From Zygnema cylindricum (taxonomy: Eukaryota > Streptophyta > Zygnematophyceae > Zygnematales > Zygnemataceae), in NCBI GenBank assembly GCA_037447655.1, contig JBBHKE010001096.1:1-64000 (forward strand): 64,000 nucleotides of DNA, in the 5' to 3' direction. A program made the position numbers and the translations under genes. Below are positions 1 through 10,780 of this stretch, piece after piece; positions within the stretch are counted from its first letter, which is position 1, and the number at the start of each line of letters is the position of its first letter. Below the pieces are notes generated by a model that saw only the letters and a program-made list of their open reading frames with translations, made no database searches and was not told the DNA's origin.

Positions 1-139
1 AGCTTACTACAGTACCGTGTCAGATTTGCGACGCTAATCATGATGTCACGTACTTCCACGATGCCAAAGAGTACAAAGTACAAGAATGTTGGATTATAGG
101 GACAGTACAAAATTTTCTTTTTTTTTGGTTTTTTAGTTT

Positions 140-261
140 ACCGACCGTAACCGACCGTTTTTTTTTTCCTGGTGAATCAACCGACCGTAACAGCCCGTCC
201 CCCAAAATTTGGCAACCGAATCCGTTCCGGATCCGGCGCGGTCGGTCGGTTAACGGTCGGT
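140..261. repeat. CGGTCGG-type inverted repeat (possible hairpin)
   Basis: The left arm at 140-157 (ACCGACCGTAACCGACCG) is the reverse complement, apart from one inserted base, of the right arm at 243-261. About 85 bp separate the arms, with a further ACCGACCG copy between them. It could be a foldback element or a degraded transposon end. No coding sequence is associated with it. Confidence 0.6.
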
Positions 262-530
262 CACGGTTTCGGTTGACCGTTTGCGACCTCTGACCTCCGT
301 ACGTGCCGATGCATCCCATGGTACGGCTGGGATCGTGGAGAGTTGTCGATGTTCCATATCGGTCCAGAATCGCTAAGTTCAATAAGAGAGGGAGAGAATT
401 GTGACAGTTGAATAATTTGATATTGCACTGCAAGAGTTGTTTTTGATACGTGTCAACAAATGGGTGGGGAGAGTGTCATATGACATTAAATAATGTTTAT
501 CCGACCAATAATGCACGGCCTCGGCCAAAA

Positions 531-1324
531 ATCTGGAATTAGGGCTGTGGAAGGGTGCATCTCAGCCGCCATTTGAATTTTATCGGCGTGAGATGTTGTG
601 ATTGAACACCGCAAATTGTTGAAATCGGGAATGCGAGTGCTCAGAATTGGCTTTTCTGGGGCGGTCCCTATAACCGGTTTAAATGGAGAAAAACCGCATC
701 AGCCCGCCCAATAAACCAGGATGGTTTGTCGTACCAAACAGACAATTGTACGGAATTGCTCAGCAAAATGGTTCACCGTCAATTGCTTCCATAGTAAGCG
801 AATGGTTTCGACTTGATGAAACGATATATCAACACTAATCAGCGTCTATGCAAATGAAACAAAAAATCTGACGAGCTTCACGTGTTAGAATATTCTTCGA
901 CTGACTTTTGCGGCAGTATCCCTCGAGCCAATAAGCACTCTCGTTTCACTCATCACTTGTCCGCTAGCTGTCGGCGAATCATTTTTCACGTGACTATGGG
1001 CGGGTAATGCTGCCGTACAGAAGCCCGCCCCAAAGGTGCTATTTTTAAGGCCCTCAACGGCCTACACGCCTATCGTACGGTTTTCTTTCTCCCAGCAGAG
1101 AATCATCTGCAGGGCTACCATTCGCGCGCTAGATTCTCATGCGGATCAAGAAACGAAGATACGACAAGAACACAAACGGGCAGAAAAGAGCCCGCCCCAA
1201 CTATGTCAGCCGTGAGCAACCGCATCCCAGATTCGCACGAGTGTGGTGTCCAATCACAGCATCTTAACTCAATTAGATTGACTCGACGGCTGGGATGCAC
1301 CCTTGCACAGCCCTAATTCCAGAT
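531..1324. mobile_element. Non-autonomous DNA transposon with 38-bp TIRs
   Basis: The sequence at 531-568 is repeated in inverted orientation at 1287-1324 with only a few mismatches; the shared core is TCTGGAATTAGGGCTGTG followed by AAGGGTGCAT. The element is about 794 bp, has no convincing coding capacity and contains several GCCCGCCCC-like motifs. No clear target-site duplication is visible, so the exact edges and superfamily are open. Positions 1-530 otherwise hold only the CGGTCGG inverted repeat and non-coding DNA. Confidence 0.65.
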
Positions 1325-2011
1325 CATTGCCGCCCAATTCCAAATAAGCTGACCGTACATTTCTGGACGGATATTAGGTACAGTAGTTAATGACTTAATG
1401 CCATGCAACGCCCTCTGTGCATACCGCATCCACCCTATATTCGACACGTGTCAGGAACCAGATTTTGCAGGGCCATCTCAGATGATGAAAACTGACACAA
1501 ATATTTCGCTTGCCCAGCTCACTCAGAAAGGCCGGAAGCCCGTATTTTTCCACATCCGTACATTTGCGCGTGCAGAAAAGACAAAAGTGAATATCCAAGC
1601 CTGCACTTTTCCCCAACAAAAAGCGATTCCGTACATAAAGTGCGTGAAACAAAAAGCCGCTGTATGTCCTTTTCGGACACGCGGGACTTCATTAAAAGCT
1701 GCTTGTCTCGACGTGACGTCATGTGACCTCAGTCAGCTGACAGACTGTGCGTGACGTGACAACGTGACACCCTTATTTGAGGCAGAGAGGCAGCGAGAGG
1801 GGAGGAGAGAGAAAAAGAGGGAGAGGAAAAAGAATGTCGTAAGATCGCTCTGCTCGACTCCCGATTCAGTCCGTACAGTCGTACAAATTTTGACAAAAAA
1901 AGTGCTTCCAAGAGAGCCTTCTGGAAATTCAAACAATTTTCAGTTCCCTTTCCTTTAACAAAACGCTCTTTGAGAAGTACATCGTTGTCGTTTTTTTATG
2001 TACGGAATCGG
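1325..2011. other. Intergenic region upstream of gene A
   Basis: No gene is supported here. Open frames on both strands lack recognisable domains and overlap one another. Several ACGT-core motifs (CACGTG near 1446, GACGTGACGTCATG near 1710) lie within 700 bp of the proposed start of gene A and could belong to its promoter; that is inference from position only. Confidence 0.4.
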
Positions 2012-2074
2012 ATGGCGCCTTCTGCCGTAGCAGCCATGAGGGGAAATCATGGCAGCCATGGAAGGTAATAAACA

Positions 2075-2105
<31 letters not shown>

Positions 2106-4552
2106 CTCTCTCTCTCTCCACCATATTTCTTTTTTTTTGTACTCTTTTTCTTTTCGTATATCATATCAATTCAATTCCATTTTTTTTTCTGACCTCTCTC
2201 GCTTTTTTTATGTTTTTCTGATCTTTTCTGTTGGATTTATCGCTCTATCTTGACTCATCCCTCCACTTTTTTTTTCTTTCCTTTCTTCCTCTCCTATCTC
2301 TCTCTGTCTCTCCTCTCTCCACCTTTTTCTCTCTATTTCTCTTTTCCCTCCTTTTCCTCGTCTCTCCCTTGTACACTCTTTCTCTTTTTTTCCCTTTCTT
2401 CCTCCCTCCTTCCTTCCTTCCCTCCCTCCCTCTTCTCCTCTCTCCCTCCCTCCCTCCCTCCCTCTCCCTTCCTCCCTCTCCCTCCCTTTCCCTCCCTCCC
2501 TATTCCAGCAGTTCCACCCTTACTCGCCTGGGCTGCCGTACTGACAGGTGGCGCTCTCCCAAGCCTCCACGTGTCAAGGGCCTCCAGGCTCTTCTGGACT
2601 CCTTCTCTCTCGCCTCCCAAATGAGTGTCCAGAATTCATCCTCTCCCTCCCCCCCCCCCCCCCCCCCCCCCCTCTCCCCCCCCCCCCTCGGAAACCCAAT
2701 CCCAAGGCTCGAACGGCCCAATTTTACCCTCTGGAGGAGGAAGCAGCATTAATTCCCAAATCCCCAATTTTTCCAATTTTTCCACTCTTCCCAATTTTTC
2801 CGGATTTTCCGGATTTTCCGGTTTTTCCGGATTTACTAATATTCCGCAAGTTTCGGGAAATGGGTTTTCGGAGTATCGGCCGTTTCGAGTGGCGAAGGTG
2901 AGGGAGGTGAAGGGAGGGAGGGAGGGTTCGGAGGGGGGGTCCTGTGTGACTGAGACTGAGACTGTGAAGAGGGAGAGGGAAAGGGAGGGAGGGAGGGAGA
3001 GAGGAACAGATTCAACTCTTTCTCCTCTTTCTCCTCTTTCTACCTTTTTGAATTTCACACGTGTGAACTCAGGAAACAAGGTGAGACTGAGAAGTTCGGA
3101 GAGGTCGGCTTTTAAAGAGCCACGTCAGCCGGAAAAAGACAAAATTGGGAAAGTGGGAAGGCTGGGAGGGGGAGGAGGAGGAGGTAGTGGGTCAGAGGTC
3201 TTATCTGGTCTGGAGAGTGAGAAAGGTGTGGGTGGGGGAAGCAAAGGAGGTTTTGTTTGGGGAAAAAGGGAGAGAGAGAGAGAGAGTTCTTTTCTTTCTC
3301 TTCATTGTTACGAGAGGTTGAGTGAGGAGCCGGAGGAGACGAAGGAGGCGGAGGATAAGGAGGGAAGGAAGGAAAAGGAAGGTAGGGAGGGACAGGGAGG
3401 GGAGCAGGAGATATGGATGGTGGAGGAATCTTCCAAGAAAAGGGGAATGACAGAGCTTTTAGATCTGAATGCCATTCCTCAAGGGTGTGACGTGACATTG
3501 GAGGAGGGTAGAGAGAGCTTTGTGAGAGTGAATGTTCAGAAGGGGCCACGTGGCTTTGACATCTACGTTTTGGTGGCAGGTAAGCAAATTTTATTCCGTA
3601 CTTCTTGTATTTTTTACACTTGTGTTTTTTTTGTACTTTTTGTTCTTCTGTTTTCTTGTGCGACTCGCTCTCCTTTTTTTGGATTCTCACTTTTCACCTC
3701 CGTTTACTCTAGTTTTTCTCATCCACACTATTTACGGTTCATGTTTTGTTTTTCCCTGTTCTCCGTTTATGGTTCTTAACTTTTTCTCTGCCGGTTTTTG
3801 TTTATTTCCCTCATCCACACTGTTCGCGTTTTGTTTTTCTTATTTTTTTCCCCTCGTTCTGTTTATGGTTGGACGTTGGACATTTTCGTCATCGATTCCC
3901 TTTTACCATCAGTTTTTTCGTTCGTTTGTTTGTTTGTTTTTGGTTGTTCCCTGTCCACACTATTTACGGTTCCTATGTTTTGTCCAGGTTTTTCTCCCTC
4001 GGAAATAAATGTGAGTTGCGAGAGTCGCGGAAAAGTTGTGGTTAAGGGGACGCCTAACGATCCGAAAAACTTTTTTGGAGTACAACCTTTTGTGAAGGTA
4101 TGTATTCTAGTTTTTCACAATTCTAGTTTTTAACATTTATAGCTTTTATAATTCTAGCTTTTTATGAATTTCAGTTTTTTTGATTTTTTACTTTTTTCAC
4201 TGATTCTGGTTTTTTAGGAATTTTAGTTATTATTCTATGTTTTCCTTTTTGTAGAAAGGAATATAGTAGTCATTCTGATTTTTTTTTCTCCTTTTGTGAC
4301 ACTGAATGTCCACCAATTGAACAAAGAGGAAAATCTTTCAGCATAAGTGCCTAATTGCTAAAACTATACCGATACAAAAAGTAGTGTTGCCCGAAAAAAT
4401 AAGATTATCTGACTGTTAGTATTTCCTTTTTTTTGTTTGTTTTTGTGGCACAGGAAATAGTGTTGCCAGAAGAAATCGACACCAAAGCAACTACAGCTCT
4501 TCTCGCTTTCCATGGACAACTCTACATTCGAACAAATTTCAAAAGCAAATAG
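2012..4552 (+). CDS. Gene A: alpha-crystallin (Hsp20-like) C-terminal domain protein, ARID5-type ACD; frame change in poly-C
   Basis: Proposed exons are 2012-2064, 2509-3579, 3988-4097 and 4454-4552 (TAG), all with GT/AG borders and phases 2, 1, 0. The last two exons plus the end of exon 2 form an alpha-crystallin-like beta sandwich: a DIYVLVAG strand, a K-V-V-V-K-G turn, G-x-x-PF-x-K and LP-x-x-ID, then HGQLYIR. The pattern NFFGVQPF followed by LPEEID and HGQL recalls the C-terminal domain of plant ARID3/5/6 chromatin proteins (recalled, not searched). No ARID domain is visible. Upstream lie a poly-proline run, repeated SGF tripeptides (near 2805-2835) and charged low-complexity sequence. 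The 5' part of exon 2 reads in another frame from its 3' part; the switch falls in the C24 tract at 2649-2672. Homology to gene B on both sides shows that both frames are genuine. Exon 1 is the least certain part. Confidence 0.65.
2073..2508. repeat. CT-rich low-complexity intron 1 of gene A
   Basis: This is a pyrimidine-rich stretch (CTCT, CCCT and CCTT runs) between a GTAATA donor at 2065 and a TATTCCAG acceptor ending at 2508. Long open frames here encode only Ser/Leu/Pro or Arg/Glu runs and are artefacts of composition. Confidence 0.7.
2649..2687 (+). repeat. Poly-C tracts (C24 and C12) within exon 2 of gene A
   Basis: A run of 24 C, then TCT, then 12 C encodes a polyproline segment. A length change of -1 or +2 here would join the two reading frames of gene A. 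It may be a sequencing or assembly slip, a polymorphism or a real frameshift. Confidence 0.85.
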
Positions 4553-6642
4553 TTTTCCGGTTTCTGTTTTTTTTTTCGTTTTCGGTCTTCGGTTTATGAT
4601 TTTGAGTTTTCGGTTTTCGGTTTCCGGTTTTTGGTTTTTGGTTTTTGGTTTACAGTTTTCTGCTTTCGGTTTGGGATAAGTACGAAGAACCAAAGTAGAA
4701 GGATTTTCTTCTCTTTTTTTTTTTTTTGCCTTTTCCTTCGGTTTTGTTACGCTTTTCTCTAGGGAAACCTCCGCTTTAGATGTCCCACTTTTTGGGTTTC
4801 TTTTTTGTGTGTCCACTTTAAATAGTGTGAAGGTTTTGTCACGTCACGCCTCCCTTTTTGGCAAAGTGAGTAATTTTCGTCGCTTTGTTTTGAAACTTCA
4901 CACTATACTTTTTGTGTTGACATCTTTCTTTTTTTCCCCTTGAGAAGACGCATCGAAGGTTTTTGACAAGTGGAAGGTGAAAATTGAGAAGACGAAAGTA
5001 AGAAGAACTTTCTTTTGGGAGACCACTTTAAAAATTTGCCTTTTTTGGGGGTTTCGGTTTTCTCTTTTTCGGAGAAGTTTTGGTTTTGGAGAAGTCACTC
5101 AGAAGTTGACAATATACGGTTTTTAGTTTTTTTTCTTCTCTTTTTTTTGTCTTTTAGTCGTTTTGTCTTTTTTTTTACTTTCGATTTGTTTTACTTTTCC
5201 GGCTAATAGGTTTACGCTCGATCATGGCGAGTTTTTGTTTTCTTTTTTTCAGTTTTTATCTCTTTTTTCCCTTGCGATACATTTGTAGACAATATGAACA
5301 TAAAAGTTTTTTGATGACGTGGAGTTTTGTTGGGTTTTACAATCATAATTTTCTAAGCTTATGATTGCTAGGTTTTTAGTGAAACTGAAACTTTCAATCA
5401 AAGATAGTTGGTTCTCTCTTTGCTTTTAAACTACATTTATCGTTTTCAAGGTTTGTGAACTTAGTAATAAAATAAACGTGTGAAGATGTAACTTTTCTGT
5501 ATAATATCTAATCAGGAAAGAGTTTTTTATCGTCTTCGAGTAAATTTTGCAAACTAAAACTTTGTTATTTGCATGGTTTTTTGTGGAAATTTGTTTTATG
5601 TAAAACTAATGGGAGATTTTTCAAATCGAAAGATTTATGTGTACCTTGGATTGCCTATGAACTACAAAATGATTAAACACAAACCGTTTGTGTTTCAACA
5701 TGCGGTGAATCTTAAGGTGTGCACCATCGAATGTTTCAGTCTCTTCTTGTACTAAATGATAATCAAAGTATTTCAATACTCAGAAAAGCGGGATGATTAG
5801 GTTAGTATGCGGTTTTTGCTCGTTTATATTTTGTCACTTTGCTTTGAATCTGTAGCAGTAAAAATTTAAGATTTTCTTTGAAATGTAGCTTTTGAGGATT
5901 GCAGTTGTGCTAGAGGATCAGGATTTCATTTCGTTCAAAAGTGGAGGGAGCCTTAGAAATCTGAAAAAAATGAGAAATTTTAATTGAACATGGAATTATT
6001 AGCTAGCACATCATTATGAGATTTCTAAAATCTGAAATGTCAAATCGATCATCTCTCCATAAAAAAATTGTGAGAATCCATGGACTGTTTCACTGTCATG
6101 AGATTGTATGTTCAATGTGTTGTCTTTTAACTGAGAGCCTTCAAATGTGATCACATATGAAGAAGAAAATTTGTAAATCCTCGACTAGTATGTGATTTTT
6201 AATTCATATGCATATGTTAAGTATCTAAAGATGGTTATGTTGCAAAATTTCCCGAACCACAGTTCTCTTTATTGAGTGCATGTATATTCTTACCATTCTA
6301 TTACCCACATCAATTTCAATGTCAACTCATTTCGTATCTCTTTTTACAAAGAATCTATATGAGTACATCTTACTTTGACCATTTTACTATCGATCTTACC
6401 ATCGTTTTTTGTGAATGTCATGATCTCCCTGTTGCAAAACGTTGCACAACCTAAAAAAAAAAAACAAAAATCAAGAAAAATTGAAGGACCATAGGAAAAG
6501 CCAGCTTAACAGTGTGCACGAAACTTTTGACTATCACATCTATATAAAGGCTACCCGTGTTGGTAAGACGATGATTAATGTTTTTTGAAATATATTGCAA
6601 GTGTTGTTATGATTGCCCACGCCCCCCTTGGGGATTTGAGTC
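4553..6642. other. AT-rich intergenic region downstream of gene A
   Basis: No gene is supported. Positions 4558-4680 are a T-rich array of TTTTCGG/TTTCCGG/TTTTTGG-like hexa- and heptamers just after the stop codon. The rest is AT-rich with short open frames that have no recognisable domain. Confidence 0.5.
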
Positions 6643-6866
6643 TACACCGTGTATCGCTATTAGGGCTAATAATTTTTCCGCCACTTAAAACTTCTTTTCT
6701 CCGTACACACTTGTCCGATTTTTAATTTGAGACCGCCAATCGCAAGCTGAGAATCTTTCCTTTCAATCGCAACCGTCAGATCAGCAACCGGACAATTGTG
6801 TACGGAGAAAAGATGTTTCTAAGTGGCGAAAAAAAAACGTTAACACTAATAACAATTCACGGTGTA
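6643..6866. mobile_element. TACACCG-family MITE (copy 1)
   Basis: Left end TACACCGTGTATCGCTATTA and right end ending CACGGTGTA form imperfect terminal inverted repeats flanked by (or including) TA, as in Tc1/mariner-type MITEs. The 224-bp body carries CCACTTAAAA..CTTTTCTCC and its inverted counterpart, also seen in the copies at 6923 and 47118. It is non-coding. Confidence 0.65.
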
Positions 6867-6922
6867 CTTTACGTAGTTGGAGGGTTACCACAATATCGAA
6901 TCGATCGAATAGCTTCGTATGG

Positions 6923-7142
6923 TGCACCGTGAATCGCTCATGGTATTAATTTAATTTTGGCCACTTAAAATCTTTTCTCTTTGCACACCCGTTGTATATT
7001 CAATCCGACGGTTCCGATCGAACGGAAAGGTTTTCACTTTCTGATCAGTGGTGTGCATCTATAAATCGGACACGGTGTGTGCGGAGAAAGGATGTTTTAA
7101 ATGGCGAAAAAAATGTTAACACTAAAAGAGATACAAGGTGTA
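6923..7142. mobile_element. TACACCG-family MITE (copy 2)
   Basis: Ends TGCACCGTGAATCGCT and ...CAAGGTGTA; 220 bp. The inner sequence matches the copy at 6643-6866 in the same order (CCACTTAAAATCTTTTCTC near the left, GGATGTTTTAAATGGCGAAAA near the right). The termini have diverged. It is non-coding. Confidence 0.55.
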
Positions 7143-7170
7143 CTGTACCGTAAAGAAAGGATAACCATTT

Positions 7171-9457
7171 TCAAACTCTGAGACCTCCATTGGTCCTCAA
7201 AGTAGGCAGCTCACAAGAAGCTTATCTAGTTAGTGCCGACTCCAAGTTGATACAAACCCAAATGATTGACCCTTTGACAATCAAAACCCCAATACAACTT
7301 CACCCCTGTGAAATAAGACTTCCTGTGTGCTCAGTTCCACCACAGAATGCAAAGTTAGAATATGAGTTTTGGACACATTCACCCACTTTGACTTTCCCTT
7401 AGAAATGCAGCCACCTTGGCAGGCAAAAACTCTGACCGACTACACCTTTGTGTAGCTTGGACTCCTCCGAGTCCGCAACAAAAAAAATCAGTGAAAATGG
7501 TCACTTGAGTTTATAGTTATGGCTGGCCAAAGTTAGCCATTTATACAAGAGTGCTCTGAGAGAGAGGCGACTACCTACCCAAAAATGCTAAGTCCTATTC
7601 CCTCTTTAAAATCCCTTCTACTGTAGTATGGACCAATCATAGGACTGTACCGTACAAAAAGTACAGGTATCGAAGTACTTTCTGTACGTTAATTGTACTA
7701 CATGGCCAAAATAGTGACATATGTCATATCCGGATTTTTTTTCTTGCTCTCCGGGGATTCCGTAAACCCGTACGATGCTGCCACGTGTTATTTGGAGTGG
7801 CGGCTGTTGATATTTGAGTATTTTCTAGGTCTTTATTAGGATAGAAAAAGAGCAAAGGGAGTCCGCCTCCGACTCCTTTCTCCAAGCCCCCACACTTGTT
7901 GTAGTCACTAAAGGCTGGAAAGGGAGCTAGAGCCATGGCTGCCTAAGTTCTCCAGAAAGACAGGTGTAGATAAATGGTAGATTTACTAAAAAGGATGTTG
8001 ACATACCCAGGAATTGATCTTGGTACATGCCGTCGGTCAGATCACCCGCAGCCGGTAGCTTTAGCCGTTAAGTCTAGAACTAGTGTTACATTATATAAGG
8101 TTTGATAAATATATATATAATTACACGTAGAGTAATTCGTTTAACGGGAAATTGATACTTAGTGCATAGATACAGTTTCATTTAGTACGGAGTACCTTAA
8201 GAGGACGGAATGGATATCGGCATTTGTTTCGATAGGGAAACAAATACCGCGCATCAAATTTTGACAGCTAAAATTGAATGCTGTTTTAGATCGGACGGCC
8301 GCGATAAATGCCGAGATCGCGGAACAAGTTTATGGCCTTTTCTGGCGCCGCCACTCCGGATGACACGTGGAAATGCGTTGGAGGATTGCGGAATCTCCAA
8401 AACGCAAGATAATAAGTTTTGGATGTGACAGTTGTCACCTGTATGGTCTTGTCGTACATTTGCCGTACATAAAGTACTCCGGCGCCTGTACTTTTCTATA
8501 CGATACAGTCCTGTGATTGGCGCCATACTTCAGTAAAAGGGGTTTAGAGAGGGACTAGGACTTATAACTTTTTAGGTAGGTAGCTGCCTCTTCTAGAGAG
8601 CACCTTGTATAAATTGCAAACTTTGGCCAGCCATAACTATTAACTCAGTTGACCAATTTAAGTGATTCTTGTTGCTGCGGACTCAGGGGAGTCCAAGCTA
8701 CACAAGGGTGTAGTCGGTCAGAGTCCTTGACTACCTAGGTGGCTGCATTTCTAAGGGAAAGTCAAAGTGGGTGAATGTGTCCAAATCTCATATTCTAACT
8801 TTGCATTCTGTGGTGGAACCGAGCACACATAAAATGTTATTTCACAAGGGTGAAGCTATATTGGGTTTCTGATTGTCAAGGAATCAGTCATTTGTGTTTA
8901 TATCAAGTTGGAGTCGGCACTATGTAGATTAGCTTCCTTTGGACCTGCAAATTATGTGTGGCAATGGAGCCCATATAATTTCAGCGGCGACCGGAAAACG
9001 CCAAATTGGCCTCTCCACAATATCGACTCTTATCACGGCCGTTCGATGAAAACCCGATTGAGTATAAGCCGTTGAAATAAATGCCGGCAACATTTATTTC
9101 GTGCAGTGTTATAGTACAAAACTAGTTTTATGTTCTACCGTTTATTAGTTAAACAAAATATCCTACTTGTAAATGTTTAAATATCTATCAAACCACGTTT
9201 CAGCATTGGTCCTAGACTTAACGGACAAAGGTAACGGCTACGGCTAGGTTGACGGACGGTAGGCTACTGCTTTTGGTAAATCTACCAATTTCTACTCCTT
9301 TCTCTCTAAAAGGCCTAGGCAGCCATGGCTCTAACTCCTTATCCAGCCTACAGTGACTACAACAAGTGTGGGGGCTTGGAGAAGGGAGTTTAAAGGCAGA
9401 CTGCCTCTGCTCTTTTCCTATTCAAAAACAGACGTAGAAAATACACAAATATCAACA
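7171..9457 (-). repeat. Solo copia LTR (outer), split by a nested solo LTR
   Basis: This is a copia-type LTR in - orientation. Its left end (TCAAACTCTGAGACCTCC) matches the LTR end of C3, and its right end ATATCAACA is the complement of the usual LTR start. It is flanked by CATTT (7166-7170) and CATGT (9458-9462), a likely degenerate 5-bp target duplication. It is interrupted at 7805-8983 by a second LTR in opposite orientation. The initial TG appears mutated to TC. Open frames inside are not genes. Confidence 0.65.
7805..8983 (+). repeat. Solo copia LTR (inner), TSD GCGGC
   Basis: It starts TGTTGATATTTGAGTATTTT with the TATTTTCTAGGTC motif shared by all copia LTRs here, and ends ...ATAATTTCA. 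It is flanked by perfect GCGGC duplications at 7800-7804 and 8984-8988. It belongs to a family close to the outer LTR (shared CAAAGTGGGTGAATGTGTCC) but is inserted in the opposite sense. A tRNA-like B-box module lies antisense near 8005-8080. Confidence 0.8.
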
Positions 9458-9772
9458 CATGTTTTTATAGAAAAATCAAAAAGAGTGGTGTTAGCGGTAA
9501 TAATGTTCAAAATACACAAGATGGTGTTGATGACCCTCGTAGAGGGTTTATGCCAACCACTCGGTGACACGGATTCGTTTGCAATTTGTCTTGACAAAAA
9601 ACAAAGACAAGTATCAATAACACAATTCAAGGTCGCATATCTCAGATATTCGTGTTGTATTTGACGCGACCAATAAAAAGGGTCTACAGTATTCGATAAT
9701 ATCGTGTAAAATATATTGTATATCGATGTATTGATAGAATAATGACGCTTGTCACAATATTCACGAAAATTG
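9458..9772. other. Short spacer between LTR remnants and C1
   Basis: No gene or repeat is recognised. The last five bases (9768-9772, AATTG) are the left target-site duplication of element C1. Confidence 0.5.
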
Positions 9773-10780
9773 TGCAATTCTATGTCCTCCATTGGACTAT
9801 AGAACTTAGAAAGCCTCTAGAAAGCTTTTAACTAACCCACTTCAAGCCACAACCACTACTGCTCTAGAGGTCAAACTGACAACCTGTCTGCACCCCTATG
9901 TAGCATGAACTCCCTTGAGCTTGTAGAAAAAAAAATCACCTAAAACGGCCAACCAGCCGATTAGTTATGAGGCAACAAAGATGCCAACTTTAAAACAAGC
10001 TCTTTGGGAGAGAGGTGCTATCTACCCGCATCCCCTAAGTCCCAAACCCCTCTCACAACCCCTATCTACTAAATTACGCTCCAATCAGGAGACTGTAAAG
10101 TACAGAAAAAGTACAGTAGCCGATGTACTTTGTGTACGACCTCTGTACGACAAGGCCATGGAGTGGACGCGTATCGCCGTCTGAATCGTCCTTATGTCGT
10201 CCACGATCCCCGCTGCTCAATTCAATCCTGCCAAGTATCGCTAGGTCACGCCACATCACGCCACGTCTGAAAATTGCCAAAGTGACCATTCCGGGACCTT
10301 GGCAACGATTAGCGCCGTCGGATGAAGACCGACTTTTAATTTACGCCGTCGAAATAAATGTTCGATGCGGCGGATTTGATGCACGCACTGAATCTTATAT
10401 GTCTCTATGTTTCCTATTCATAGTTACGTTAATCATATTAATGTTTTATTCAATGATTAGATAAATATCGCACCCTATGTGATGTAACAATCTTCTACGA
10501 CAAACCGGTTAGAGATGACGCCTACGCCTCGCTCTGCCGGTCAGAGGTTCGAGTCTTGCCGGACTCAATCTTTTGTTGAGAGTGACGTAGGTCACTCTTA
10601 AGTCCTGCCTATGGAACTGAGGCAGCCATGGCTCCACCACCCTCTCTATCCTTCAGTGAATACAACAAGTATGGGGGCTAGAGGGAAGAGGTGGAGGCAG
10701 GGTGCTTGCGCTTTACTTTTCCTATTTTTACTAATGTATTCAGACCTAGAAAATACCATATAAATATAATAATTTCAACA
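9773..10780 (-). repeat. C1 LTR (3' with respect to element)
   Basis: It begins TGCAATTC and ends TTTCAACA (TG..CA). It is homologous throughout to 15117-16147. It carries GTAC-rich sequence near 10107-10155 and a tRNA-like B-box (AGGTTCGAGTC) on the + strand near 10545. Open frames within are shared by both LTRs and have no known domain. Confidence 0.9.

Noticed and set aside
1398-1754. 118-codon frame upstream of gene A
   Set aside because: No recognisable domain, overlapping antisense frames of similar length, no splice or homology support.
2231-2752. Long Ser/Leu/Pro-rich frame through the CT-rich tract
   Set aside because: Its first part is pyrimidine-rich intron sequence; only the end (from about 2509) has homology to gene B and is kept as exon 2 of gene A.
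10123-10464. 113-codon frame, also found near 15475
   Set aside because: Both copies lie inside C1 LTRs, and the similarity is explained by LTR duplication; no domain.
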